Positions 7,282 to 13,263 of a stretch of 13,422 bases of DNA are shown in pieces. Both the position numbers and the translations under genes were made by a program. The notes under the pieces were generated by a model that worked only from the letters and a program-made list of their open reading frames with translations, was not told the DNA's origin and searched no databases. Each line of letters opens with the position of its first letter. The stretch's first letter is position 1. Source of the stretch: Chitinophagaceae bacterium (GTDB lineage Bacteria; Bacteroidota; Bacteroidia; Chitinophagales; Chitinophagaceae); NCBI GenBank assembly GCA_020853515.1, contig JADYYU010000288.1:1-13422 (forward strand). The letters run 5' to 3'.

Positions 7282-7782
7282 ATGAAAAAAATTATTTTAT
7301 CTATGGTTGCAGTTGCTGTTATGGCAATCACTATAGTAAGTTGTGGTAGCAAAAGCAGCCCTAAAGAGGTAGCTGTTAATTTCAATAAAGCGTTAAACAA
7401 CCTCGATTTTGAAGGCGCAAAAAAATTAGGCACTCCTGAAACAGGAAAAATGCTTGATATGTTATCTTCTTTCTCAAGTATGATGCCTGATTCACTGAAA
7501 GAACAAGCTAAAAAATATAAAGTAGAAGCGAAAGACGAAGTGATCGATGGCGATAAAGCAGTAGTAACCATCACCAATGGTGAAAAAGGCGAAGAAAAAA
7601 TGAATCTGGTAAAAAAAGACGGCAAATGGCTGGTAAATATGTCTAAAGATGCGATGGGTGGCGGCGAAGCCGGTGCTGCAGCTCCTGCGGATGGTGAAGT
7701 ACCTGCTGAAGAAGGGATGCCTGCTGATGGCAGCACACCAACTGAAGCCGGAAAAGATTCAGTTAAAATGGACAAAAAATAG
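7282..7782 (+). CDS. DUF4878-type lipoprotein with low-complexity acidic tail
   Basis: The protein has 166 residues from 7282, preceded by an A-rich leader. An in-frame ATG at 7222 would lie across the promoter and is rejected. The lipoprotein signal MKKIILSMVAVAVMAITIVS ends at Cys21. Residues 27-115 form an NTF2-like DUF4878 domain: SPKEVAVNFNKALNNLDFEG, a central helical part, then VKDE-like strands VVTITNGEKGEEKMNLVKKD and GKWLVNMSKD. From about residue 123 the chain becomes Gly/Ala/Pro/Glu-rich (GGGEAGAAAPADGE, VPAEEGMPADG) and ends KDSVKMDKK, probably disordered. The gene is monocistronic, between a perfect promoter and a strong terminator, which suggests high expression. Molecular function is unknown; proteins of this kind are envelope lipoproteins. 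Confidence 0.85.
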   Translation: MKKIILSMVAVAVMAITIVSCGSKSSPKEVAVNFNKALNNLDFEGAKKLGTPETGKMLDMLSSFSSMMPDSLKEQAKKYKVEAKDEVIDGDKAVVTITNGEKGEEKMNLVKKDGKWLVNMSKDAMGGGEAGAAAPADGEVPAEEGMPADGSTPTEAGKDSVKMDKK

Positions 7783-7802
7783 TTAGAACATAAACTTTCT
7801 GT

Positions 7803-7840
7803 AAAAAAGGCTATCCACTGAAACGGATAGCCTTTTTTTT
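7803..7840 (+). terminator. Strong intrinsic terminator after the DUF4878 gene
   Basis: An 8-bp perfect stem GGCTATCC (7809-7816) / GGATAGCC (7825-7832) with the loop ACTGAAAC is followed by eight T residues. Six A residues precede the stem, so it could also stop transcription from the other strand. Confidence 0.93.
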
Positions 7841-7867
7841 GCTTAATTTACATTTTACATTCCTTTG
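7838..7867 (+). promoter_or_regulatory. Possible pdxJ promoter giving a near-leaderless mRNA
   Basis: TTTG (7838-7841, overlapping the terminator T-run), an 18-base spacer and TTCCTTTG (7860-7867, one mismatch from TAnnTTTG) lie directly before the ATG at 7870. If used, transcription would begin at or within a few bases of the start codon. No other promoter is visible between the terminator and pdxJ. Confidence 0.3.
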
Positions 7868-7869
7868 CT

Positions 7870-8631
7870 ATGATTCGCCTATCTGTCAATATCAACAAAA
7901 TTGCAACCCTCCGCAATGCCCGTGGCGGAAATAACCCGGATTTACTGACGGCCGCACTGAACTGTGAGCGCTTTGGCGCCGACGGCATTACAGTACATCC
8001 CCGGCCCGACGAACGGCATATCCGGTACGAAGATGTCCGCGCACTTAAAAAAGAACTCAAAAAAGAACTAAACATTGAAGGTAACCCCCGCGAACAGTCC
8101 TTTGTCGACCTGGTACTTGAAACCAGGCCGGCACAGGTTACCCTGGTACCGGATGCCGTCGGACAGTTAACTTCTAACCATGGATGGGATACCAAAAGGC
8201 ATCATGATTTTTTAAAAGAAATGGTAGCCTTGTTTGCCGCAAAAGGGTTGCGTGTTTCTATCTTTACAGACCCCGATGAAGAGATGATCATGCATGCGAA
8301 AGACACAGGGACCCATCGCATTGAATTATACACTGAAGCGTATGCACGCTTGTATCATCAACACCGCGAACAAGCTATCAGCCAATATATAAAAGCAGCT
8401 CAAAAAGCAGCCGTTGCGGGCCTTGAGCTCAATGCAGGTCACGATCTTGATCTTGACAATCTTGCTTACTTTGCCCAGCAAATTCCTCACCTGCAGGAAG
8501 TTTCTATCGGCCATGCACTCATCTGCGATGCCTTATATCTTGGACTTGAAAATACCATACAGATGTACAAAAGACGCTTGCAACAGCCATCTCCCCTTAC
8601 TACATTTACACCGGATGAATATTCAGTATAA
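7870..8631 (+). CDS. pdxJ: Pyridoxine 5'-phosphate synthase
   Basis: The protein has 253 residues, a full-length TIM-barrel enzyme. It condenses 1-deoxy-D-xylulose 5-phosphate with 3-amino-1-hydroxyacetone phosphate to give pyridoxine 5'-phosphate, the ring-closing step of the DXP-dependent vitamin B6 route. Visible motifs are SVNINKIATLRNARGG at the N-terminus, GITVHPRPDERHI with His43, Arg45 and His50, NIEGNP with Glu70, VTLVPD, VSIFTDPDE, IELYTE, and LNAGHDLDLDNL with His191. His43, Glu70 and His191 correspond to the catalytic His45, Glu72 and His193 of E. coli PdxJ. The start at 7870 is fixed by the conserved N-terminal strand. The gene overlaps murB by 17 bases, indicating co-transcription and coupled translation. 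Confidence 0.97.
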   Translation: MIRLSVNINKIATLRNARGGNNPDLLTAALNCERFGADGITVHPRPDERHIRYEDVRALKKELKKELNIEGNPREQSFVDLVLETRPAQVTLVPDAVGQLTSNHGWDTKRHHDFLKEMVALFAAKGLRVSIFTDPDEEMIMHAKDTGTHRIELYTEAYARLYHQHREQAISQYIKAAQKAAVAGLELNAGHDLDLDNLAYFAQQIPHLQEVSIGHALICDALYLGLENTIQMYKRRLQQPSPLTTFTPDEYSV

Positions 8632-9628
8632 CAAGTCACTACTCGCTTATAATACATTTCACATAGATGAAACGGCTTCGGAATTTACCATTGTAAAGGA
8701 CGAACATCAGTTATTTGAAGTGCTCAGATACGCGCATGAACAGCAACAGGAAATCAAAATAATGGGCGGTGGCAGTAATATTTTACTGACACAAAAAGCA
8801 GATTGTCTGATAGTGCTCAATCAGTTGAAAGGCATCGTGACCGCAGAAGAAACTGATACATTTACTGACATTCAATTTATGTCGGGTGAAAACTGGCATC
8901 AATGCGTGCGCTACTGCGTAGAAAAGAATTTAGGTGGTATTGAAAATCTGTCGCTGATACCGGGCAGTATCGGCGCGGCTCCCATACAAAACATCGGTGC
9001 GTACGGCGCAGAACTTAAAGATGTTTTTGTATCCCTCACAGCGATCCATACCAAAACATTGCAAAAGCATCAGTTTAACGGCACTCAATGCGCATTCGGC
9101 TACCGCGACAGCATTTTTAAACATGCAGAACACCGGCATTATTTTATCGTTTCAGTCACCTTGCGCCTGCAAAAAAAGCCAGCATTTAATACCGACTATG
9201 GCGATATTCAGCAAGTGCTGAAAGAAGATTTCAATGACCAACGCTCACTACAGCATATTTCAGATGCGGTCATTAAAATCAGGCGTTCGAAATTACCCGA
9301 TCCTGAAGTTACAGGCAACGCCGGCAGCTTTTTCAAAAATCCTGTGGTTGCTGAAGCACATGCACGGCAACTCAGACAACTATTTAGTGAGATGCCTTCA
9401 TATCCGGTCGATAATGGCGTTAAAATACCGGCCGCCTGGCTAATAGAACAATGCGGATGGAAGGGCTATCAGGCAGGTAATTTTGGTGTACATAGCCGGC
9501 AACCGCTCGTACTTGTAAACTACGCGGATGCAAAAGGTGCCGACATATTGGAACTTTCAAACAAGATCATAACATCTGTGCAACAACGATTTAACATCCT
9601 GTTAGAACGCGAAGTTAATATCTGGTAA
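8615..9628 (+). CDS. murB: UDP-N-acetylmuramate dehydrogenase (type I MurB)
   Basis: The protein has 337 residues. This cytoplasmic FAD enzyme reduces UDP-GlcNAc-enolpyruvate to UDP-MurNAc with NADPH, the second committed step of peptidoglycan precursor synthesis. The FAD-binding part has IKIMGGGSNILL and ENLSLIPGSIGAAPIQNIGA. The substrate domain has FGYRDSIFK with Arg164, GNAGSFFKNPVV with the proton-donating Ser238, AAWLIEQCGWKG, FGVHSRQPLVLVN and the closing EREVNIW with Glu333. These match E. coli Arg159, Ser229 and Glu325, and the length and YRDSIFK loop place it in the E. coli-like type I. The open frame extends far upstream, but the ATG at 8615 gives the family N-terminus (NKSLLAYNTFHI). 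The gene overlaps the end of pdxJ by 17 bases. Confidence 0.97.
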   Translation: MNIQYNKSLLAYNTFHIDETASEFTIVKDEHQLFEVLRYAHEQQQEIKIMGGGSNILLTQKADCLIVLNQLKGIVTAEETDTFTDIQFMSGENWHQCVRYCVEKNLGGIENLSLIPGSIGAAPIQNIGAYGAELKDVFVSLTAIHTKTLQKHQFNGTQCAFGYRDSIFKHAEHRHYFIVSVTLRLQKKPAFNTDYGDIQQVLKEDFNDQRSLQHISDAVIKIRRSKLPDPEVTGNAGSFFKNPVVAEAHARQLRQLFSEMPSYPVDNGVKIPAAWLIEQCGWKGYQAGNFGVHSRQPLVLVNYADAKGADILELSNKIITSVQQRFNILLEREVNIW

Positions 9629-9698
9629 AAAAATGCCTGCCTAACATTTCATTATGTTTACATAAACCTAATTGCAACGATGCGGTTGGAGGATACCT

Positions 9699-9706
9699 TA
9701 TTTTTG
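9699..9706 (+). promoter_or_regulatory. Candidate -7 box (TATTTTTG) of the first RlpA-like gene
   Basis: This is an exact TAnnTTTG match 22 bases before the ATG at 9729. The only TTG upstream in range (9672-9674) has a longer than usual spacer of 24 bases, so the promoter may be weak or regulated. Confidence 0.45.
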
Positions 9707-9728
9707 CCCCGCATCAAAAAAATTTAGT

Positions 9729-10139
9729 ATGAAGCATTTCAAAAAAGGAACAGTTTACCTGTTTGGTCTGTTCGCATTGACAATGATTTTTTCATTTACA
9801 GGCATCACCAAAGTAGCAGAAAAAAAATGGCAGGGCGTTGCAAGTTTTTACCATGCTAAATTTAATGGCCGCAAAACATCTACCGGTGAAATATTCAGCA
9901 ACAGGCAACTCACTGCCGCCAACAACTTTTTAAAATTAGGGACCTTAGTGAAAGTGACCAATTTACACAATGGTAAAAGTGTAATTGTAAAGATCAACGA
10001 CAGAATGAACCGACAGAATAAACGACTCATCGATCTGTCGCAGGCCGCTGCCGCAAAATTAGATATGATCAGACAGGGCATCGGGCATGTAAGCATTGAA
10101 ATCATCGGCGTTCAATCTGATTTTTTGGCAGGCAGGTAA
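9729..10139 (+). CDS. RlpA-like double-psi beta-barrel protein, copy 1
   Basis: The protein has 136 residues from the ATG at 9729; an upstream in-frame ATG at 9672 would cover the promoter box. An N-terminal hydrophobic segment (VYLFGLFALTMIFSFTG) serves as a signal or anchor. Residues 36-128 form one double-psi beta-barrel of the RlpA family: GVASFYHAKFNGRKTSTGEI, LTAANNFLKLGTLVKVTNLH, VIVKINDRM and RLIDLSQAAA. RlpA proteins bind or cleave peptidoglycan lacking stem peptides and sit at septa. At sites linked to lytic activity in Pseudomonas RlpA, this copy keeps Glu54 but has Ser57 for Asp and Asn65 for His, and the usual DRGPF loop reads DRMNR. No SPOR domain is present. The second copy follows 40 bases later. 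Activity is therefore uncertain. Confidence 0.85.
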   Translation: MKHFKKGTVYLFGLFALTMIFSFTGITKVAEKKWQGVASFYHAKFNGRKTSTGEIFSNRQLTAANNFLKLGTLVKVTNLHNGKSVIVKINDRMNRQNKRLIDLSQAAAAKLDMIRQGIGHVSIEIIGVQSDFLAGR

Positions 10140-10157
10140 ATTATTTTACTATCTTGT
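10124..10157 (+). promoter_or_regulatory. Possible promoter of the second RlpA-like gene
   Basis: TTTG (10124-10127, inside the end of copy 1), a 22-base spacer and TATCTTGT (10150-10157, two mismatches from TAnnTTTG) lie upstream of the ATG at 10180. If real, copy 2 could be expressed independently of copy 1. Confidence 0.3.
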
Positions 10158-10179
10158 GGATCTATCAAAAGCAGCCATC

Positions 10180-10590
10180 ATGCGAAAATATATCCTCTTA
10201 TTTTTCCTGACACTTCATTGCTTTACTTTGTATTGCCAGCAAAAAACCGGCATCGCCAGTTATTATCATTCAAAGTTTGCAGGCCGGAAAACAGCCAGCG
10301 GGGCTATTTTCAGCAACCAGAAGATGACCGCTGCTTCCAACCATTTTAAACTGGGTGAATGGGTAAAAGTGACTAATATGTCAAACGGAAAGTTTGTCTA
10401 TGTACTGATCAACGACCGCATGGCTAAAAACAGTCAGCGACTCATCGATTTAACTCATGTGGCTGCTCAGAGTTTATGCTTTATGCAAAACGGGGTATGC
10501 CGTGTTTCAGTAGAAAAATGCGGAAAACCGGTTGAAATCATCAGTGAAGATACAGACAGACAGCCCGATTCACTGGCCACTTCGCAATAA
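10180..10590 (+). CDS. RlpA-like double-psi beta-barrel protein, copy 2
   Basis: The protein also has 136 residues, from the ATG at 10180. A signal peptide (MRKYILLFFLTLHCFTLYC) precedes GIASYYHSKFAGRKTASGAI, MTAASNHFKLGEWVKVTNMS, YVLINDRM and RLIDLTHVAA. Across the barrel it is about half identical to copy 1 without gaps, so the pair arose by tandem duplication. It departs further from characterised lytic RlpA: Ala42 replaces the Glu, Ser45 the Asp and Ser53 the His. Three extra cysteines (Cys104 region, Cys110, Cys114 by my count of the C-terminal part) and a polar tail (EIISEDTDRQPDSLATSQ) distinguish it. A binding or structural role in the cell wall is more likely than cleavage, but this is inference. 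Confidence 0.83.
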   Translation: MRKYILLFFLTLHCFTLYCQQKTGIASYYHSKFAGRKTASGAIFSNQKMTAASNHFKLGEWVKVTNMSNGKFVYVLINDRMAKNSQRLIDLTHVAAQSLCFMQNGVCRVSVEKCGKPVEIISEDTDRQPDSLATSQ

Positions 10591-10661
10591 GCAGATTGAC
10601 TGCTTCATTATCAGATAACAATTCATTGCGCTTATTATTTCATTTTTTTCAATTAAAAAAC

Positions 10662-10669
10662 TACTTTAG
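10662..10669 (+). promoter_or_regulatory. Possible -7 box (TACTTTAG) of the alpha/beta hydrolase gene
   Basis: One mismatch from TAnnTTTG, 22 bases before the ATG at 10692, in the 101-base AT-rich gap after the RlpA pair. No clear TTTG lies at the usual distance upstream. No hairpin terminator is visible in this gap. Confidence 0.3.
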
Positions 10670-10691
10670 CGCACAGTAATCAGCGAACGAT

Positions 10692-11450
10692 ATGCAATAC
10701 GAAATAAAACAAAGTGGTAAATTCAAATATGTACAGGAAGGAAGTGGAGAAAGTTTGGTATTGCTGCATGGCTTATTTGGCGCGTTGAGCAATTTTAAAG
10801 ATCTGGTTGATTGCTTTAAGGAAAAATATACGGTCTATATCCCTATGTTGCCTCTTTACGACCTCACCAATTTTGACACTTCAGTATCGGGTCTGGCCAA
10901 ACATGTTGCAAAATTTATCACCGCAAAAAAGCTAAATAATGTGCATTTACTGGGCAATTCGCTTGGCGGTCATATTGCACTTGTATATGCATTGGCACAT
11001 CCTGAACATGTAAAAACAATTACATTGACCGGCAGTTCTGGCTTATTTGAAAATGGAATGGGCGAAACGTATCCCAAACGCGGCGACAAAGACTATATCA
11101 GAAAGAAAGTAGAATTGACTTTTTACGATCCGAATTCTGCTACTACCGAACTGGTAGATGAAGTGTACAATATTGTCAACAACAGGCTGAAAGCCGTAAA
11201 GATCATCTACCTCGCCAAATCGGCCATCCGGCATCATCTGGGCGAAGAGTTAAAAAACATCACACAACCCGTTTGTCTGATCTGGGGCCGCAATGACACG
11301 ATCACACCGCCGATGGTAGCAGAGGAATTTAAAAAGCTGCTGCCAAACTCAGAATTACATTGGGTAGACAAATGTGGTCACGCTCCGATGATGGAAGTGC
11401 CGGGCGAATTTAATGTGTTGCTCAGCGATTTTCTGAGCAAGCATGCCTGA
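10692..11450 (+). CDS. Alpha/beta hydrolase
   Basis: The protein has 252 residues, with no signal peptide, so cytoplasmic. The alpha/beta-hydrolase core is complete: oxyanion region VLLHGLFGALSNF (about residues 23-35), nucleophile elbow GNSLGGH with Ser90, acid in IWGRNDTITPP (Asp202) and base in DKCGHAPMMEVP (His230). The cap region (residues 117-180) is helical and charged. Sequence style resembles MhpC/BioH-type esterases and C-C hydrolases, but the substrate cannot be told. The gene sits 67 bases before a CBS-domain gene on the same strand, a pairing I recall from other Bacteroidota genomes near pdxJ and nadK. A housekeeping rather than accessory role is likely. Confidence 0.88.
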   Translation: MQYEIKQSGKFKYVQEGSGESLVLLHGLFGALSNFKDLVDCFKEKYTVYIPMLPLYDLTNFDTSVSGLAKHVAKFITAKKLNNVHLLGNSLGGHIALVYALAHPEHVKTITLTGSSGLFENGMGETYPKRGDKDYIRKKVELTFYDPNSATTELVDEVYNIVNNRLKAVKIIYLAKSAIRHHLGEELKNITQPVCLIWGRNDTITPPMVAEEFKKLLPNSELHWVDKCGHAPMMEVPGEFNVLLSDFLSKHA

Positions 11451-11517
11451 GATGTTTTTTAGTCAAAAACAAAAATTTTACAATAAACGAATGCATTTTT
11501 ACGTCTAAGTAAGTGAA

Positions 11518-12180
11518 GTGAACAGCAAAAATTTAATTACATACGATCTGCCAACCCTGTCTTATGAAGATAGCGGCGAAAAAGCCCTGCATCTGATGAA
11601 TGAATACCGTGTGTTTCATCTGCCACTGGTGCAAAAAGATAACTATATCGCACTGATATCCGAAGATGATCTGCTGGATTGGGACACGCCTGAACAGCCT
11701 TTGTCACTTGCGGAATTTTTGACCTTTCGCCCCGCTATTGCGGGTCATACCCATGCATTTGAGGCCCTGAAGCTGGTAAAGGAATTCAGTCTGTCGGCCC
11801 TTCCGGTGGTCGATGAGCATAATCATTATGTCGGTATGATCACTACTGAAGGCTTGCTTAATTTTATGGCTGATAATAATGCAGTAAAAGATACCGGTGC
11901 TATTATTGTACTTGAAATGGAACAACGCAACTATGCCATGTCTGAAATAGCGCGGATCTGTGAAAGCAATGATGTGACTATTTTGTGCAGTTTTGTGCAA
12001 ACCAACAATGAAAGTGGTATGCAATTGCTGACGCTTAAAACCAATAAAACAGACGTGCAGGCTTTAATCGCTACCTTTCAAAGGTATAACTACAATATTA
12101 CAGAAGTATTTGCTTCGGAATATTTTGATCAGAACCTGCAGGAGAATTTTGATATGCTCATGCATTATCTGAATGTCTGA
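11518..12180 (+). CDS. CBS-domain pair protein with ACT-like C-terminus (GTG start)
   Basis: The protein has 220 residues and is cytoplasmic. Two CBS motifs (about residues 5-55 and 62-118) form a Bateman module that usually binds adenosine nucleotides or SAM: PTLSYEDSGEKALHLMNEYR, FHLPLVQKDNYIALISEDDL, then FEALKLVKEFSLSALPVVDE and GMITTEGLLNFM. Residues 126-205 (GAIIVLEMEQRNYAMSEIAR, ILCSFVQTNN, LLTLKTNKTDVQALI, YNITEVF) look like an ACT-type regulatory domain, as in AcuB-like CBS-ACT proteins. The start is GTG at 11518: the frame is closed by TAA at 11506, and the first ATG is 26 codons in, inside the first CBS motif. It follows the alpha/beta hydrolase and converges on thx with 8 bases between. 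Ligand and target are unknown. Confidence 0.87.
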   Translation: MNSKNLITYDLPTLSYEDSGEKALHLMNEYRVFHLPLVQKDNYIALISEDDLLDWDTPEQPLSLAEFLTFRPAIAGHTHAFEALKLVKEFSLSALPVVDEHNHYVGMITTEGLLNFMADNNAVKDTGAIIVLEMEQRNYAMSEIARICESNDVTILCSFVQTNNESGMQLLTLKTNKTDVQALIATFQRYNYNITEVFASEYFDQNLQENFDMLMHYLNV

Positions 12181-12188
12181 AAAACAGA

Positions 12189-12305
12189 TTAAGCTTTTTT
12201 GTCAGATTTTTGCGGAGTTGCTTTTTTGGTTTTGCTGCTTCTGAACTTACCAAATGAACCCTTGAATATTTTTCCGGCTTTTGTTTTTTTATCACCTCTT
12301 CCCAT
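12189..12305 (-). CDS. 30S ribosomal protein THX (small ORF)
   Basis: A 38-residue, very basic ORF, too short for usual length cut-offs. Read on the minus strand, it begins MGRGDKKTKAGKIFKGSFGK and continues FRSSKTKKATPQKSDKKA to a TAA stop. The N-terminal half is the bTHX signature (MGRGDKxTxKGKIxxGSFGK/xR), a peptide that binds in a 16S rRNA pocket at the head of the 30S subunit and stabilises it. The Lys/Ser-rich tail is the usual Bacteroidota extension. A clear promoter lies 29 bases upstream, just after the hup terminator, so it is its own transcript. It converges with the CBS gene. The composition and exact signature make chance unlikely. Confidence 0.9.
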   Translation of the reverse strand: MGRGDKKTKAGKIFKGSFGKFRSSKTKKATPQKSDKKA

Positions 12306-12333
12306 AATATTATTTTTATTTTTTTTAGGACTG

Positions 12334-12363
12334 CAAATATACGCGGTTTAGTCAGATTACAAA
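12334..12363 (-). promoter_or_regulatory. Promoter of the thx gene
   Basis: On the minus strand, TTTG (12360-12363), an 18-base spacer and TATATTTG (12334-12341) match both consensus boxes. Transcription would begin about 20 bases before the ATG at 12305. The -33 box begins 5 bases after the T-run of the hup terminator. Confidence 0.7.
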
Positions 12364-12367
12364 ACAT

Positions 12368-12391
12368 AAAAAAACCGGGCAATAAACCCGG
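12368..12391 (-). terminator. Intrinsic terminator of the HU gene
   Basis: On the minus strand, CCGGG (12387-12391), loop TTTATTG, CCCGG (12375-12379) is followed by seven T residues (12368-12374). Six A residues one base before the stem strengthen it and could allow weak action on the other strand. It separates the hup and thx transcripts. Confidence 0.88.
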
Positions 12392-12421
12392 CTTTTTTAT
12401 TAAAATTAGTCTGTGTAAATA

Positions 12422-12712
12422 CTATTTTTTTGTTTTTGCACTTGCAACGGTTGCACTCAAATCTTTACCAGCTTTGAATTTGGCAACTTTTTTTGCTGCA
12501 ATTTTGATTTCCTTTCCTGTTTGAGGATTACGTCCTGTACGTGCAGCACGTTTAGATACTGAAAAAGTACCAAAACCTACCAATGTAACTTTATCTTCTT
12601 TTTTAAGCGCCGCAGCTACTGAGTTGCAAAATGCATCTAATGCTACGCCTGCTTGTGTTTTAGTGCAATCGGCTGCTTTTGCCATTGCTTCAATTAATTC
12701 CGCTTTGTTCAT
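12422..12712 (-). CDS. hup: HU family DNA-binding protein
   Basis: The protein has 96 residues, slightly longer than the usual 90. HU dimers bind and bend DNA non-specifically and organise the nucleoid. Visible are the N-terminal helices MNKAELIEAMAKAADCTKTQ and ALDAFCNSVAAAL, the strand VTLVGFGTFSV, and the DNA-contacting arm with GRNPQTGKEIKI, followed by AAKKVAKFKAGKDL and a short Lys-rich tail. All family landmarks are intact. The gene is followed by a strong terminator. Upstream, TATTTTAG (minus strand, 12753-12760) is one mismatch from the -7 consensus, without a clear -33 partner, and the leader just before the start is A-rich on the coding strand, as expected for a strongly translated gene in this phylum. 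Confidence 0.96.
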   Translation of the reverse strand: MNKAELIEAMAKAADCTKTQAGVALDAFCNSVAAALKKEDKVTLVGFGTFSVSKRAARTGRNPQTGKEIKIAAKKVAKFKAGKDLSATVASAKTKK

Positions 12713-12752
12713 GTTTTTTAAATTTTTTGTTTGTAAATAATTATTTAGGGTG

Positions 12753-12760
12753 CTAAAATA
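12753..12760 (-). promoter_or_regulatory. Possible -7 box (TATTTTAG) of the HU gene
   Basis: On the minus strand this is one mismatch from TAnnTTTG, 41 bases before the HU start. The rest of the 176-base gap up to the DUF4286 stop shows only an imperfect CTGTAA/TTACAG hairpin (12858-12886) and no ORF of note. Confidence 0.35.
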
Positions 12761-12888
12761 CTAAGTTTTATCAGAAACTAAAACATTTTTTCGCTGAAAT
12801 GCCTGCCAATAAAGGATTTACACAAATTATCAACATCTTGAAAAAAGTACAACTGCCCTGTAATGGCTTTGGTCATTGACTTACAGCT

Positions 12889-13194
12889 TCAGGTCAGCTT
12901 TTTAAGGATACTGCGAAATGCGATAAACTGATTGCCAAATTGATCGAAACCTTTTTGCCGCAATGCCGGCGCAAACTGCTCAATATATTGCCCATAGCGG
13001 CTTTCGCTGTCTGTAAAATATTGCGCTATGTAGGTACGGTAACCTTCTTCTTCCGGATCAAGCAATTGCAAAAATGAATAGCTGTCGAACATGCCTGTAC
13101 TCATTACATCTTCCAAATGTTCGTTCTGCATCCATTGCAACCAGTCATTTTCGATCGCTGCGTCAATTTTGATCGTTACATTATATATAAACAT
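12889..13194 (-). CDS. DUF4286 family protein
   Basis: The protein has 101 residues, the usual size of DUF4286, a small Bacteroidota family of unknown function with a likely ferredoxin-like (dimeric alpha-beta barrel style) fold. The start IYNVTIKIDAAIENDWLQWM, then NEHLEDVMSTGMFDSYSFLQ, TYIAQYFTDSESRYGQYIEQ, APALRQKGFDQFG and FIAFRSIL all follow the family pattern. No signal peptide or membrane segment is present, so it is cytoplasmic. It lies 69 bases downstream of the GH3 gene on the same strand. A poor TATTTTTA box is the only promoter-like sequence between them, so co-transcription is possible. No catalytic motif is visible. Confidence 0.88.
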   Translation of the reverse strand: MFIYNVTIKIDAAIENDWLQWMQNEHLEDVMSTGMFDSYSFLQLLDPEEEGYRTYIAQYFTDSESRYGQYIEQFAPALRQKGFDQFGNQFIAFRSILKKLT

Positions 13195-13232
13195 GTTCGC
13201 TGTTTTTGTTTAATAAAAATACTAAGATGTCC

Positions 13233-13248
13233 CACGCCCGATTGCGTG
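13233..13248. repeat. Inverted repeat CACGC-CCGATT-GCGTG
   Basis: A 5-bp perfect inverted repeat with a 6-base loop lies in the 69-base gap between the GH3 stop and the DUF4286 start. On the minus strand a TATTTTT stretch follows about 12 bases later, too far for a textbook terminator. It may be a weak 3'-end structure or chance. Confidence 0.3.
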
Positions 13249-13263
13249 TCTGTAGCATAGGAC

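Noticed and set aside
7257..7775. Minus-strand 172-codon open frame rich in Pro, Ala and Ser
   Set aside because: It is a shadow of the low-complexity DUF4878 gene; the plus-strand gene has a promoter, lipobox and terminator and fully explains the region.
8414..8614. In-frame N-terminal extension of murB by 67 codons into pdxJ
   Set aside because: The extension is the pdxJ coding sequence read in another frame, has no family similarity, and the ATG at 8615 gives the normal MurB N-terminus.
9672..9728. Upstream start for the first RlpA-like gene
   Set aside because: It would place a hydrophilic Cys-containing stretch before the hydrophobic signal and lie across the TATTTTTG promoter box; 9729 is better.
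12158..12382. Minus-strand 74-codon open frame overlapping the THX gene
   Set aside because: The start lies upstream of the thx promoter inside the hup terminator region, and the translation resembles no known protein, while the overlapping THX frame fits its family exactly.
12858..12886. CTGTAA...TTACAG hairpin just after the DUF4286 stop as a terminator
   Set aside because: The stem is short with a long loop, and on the minus strand the T-run is about 12 bases beyond it, so it does not meet the usual intrinsic terminator form.
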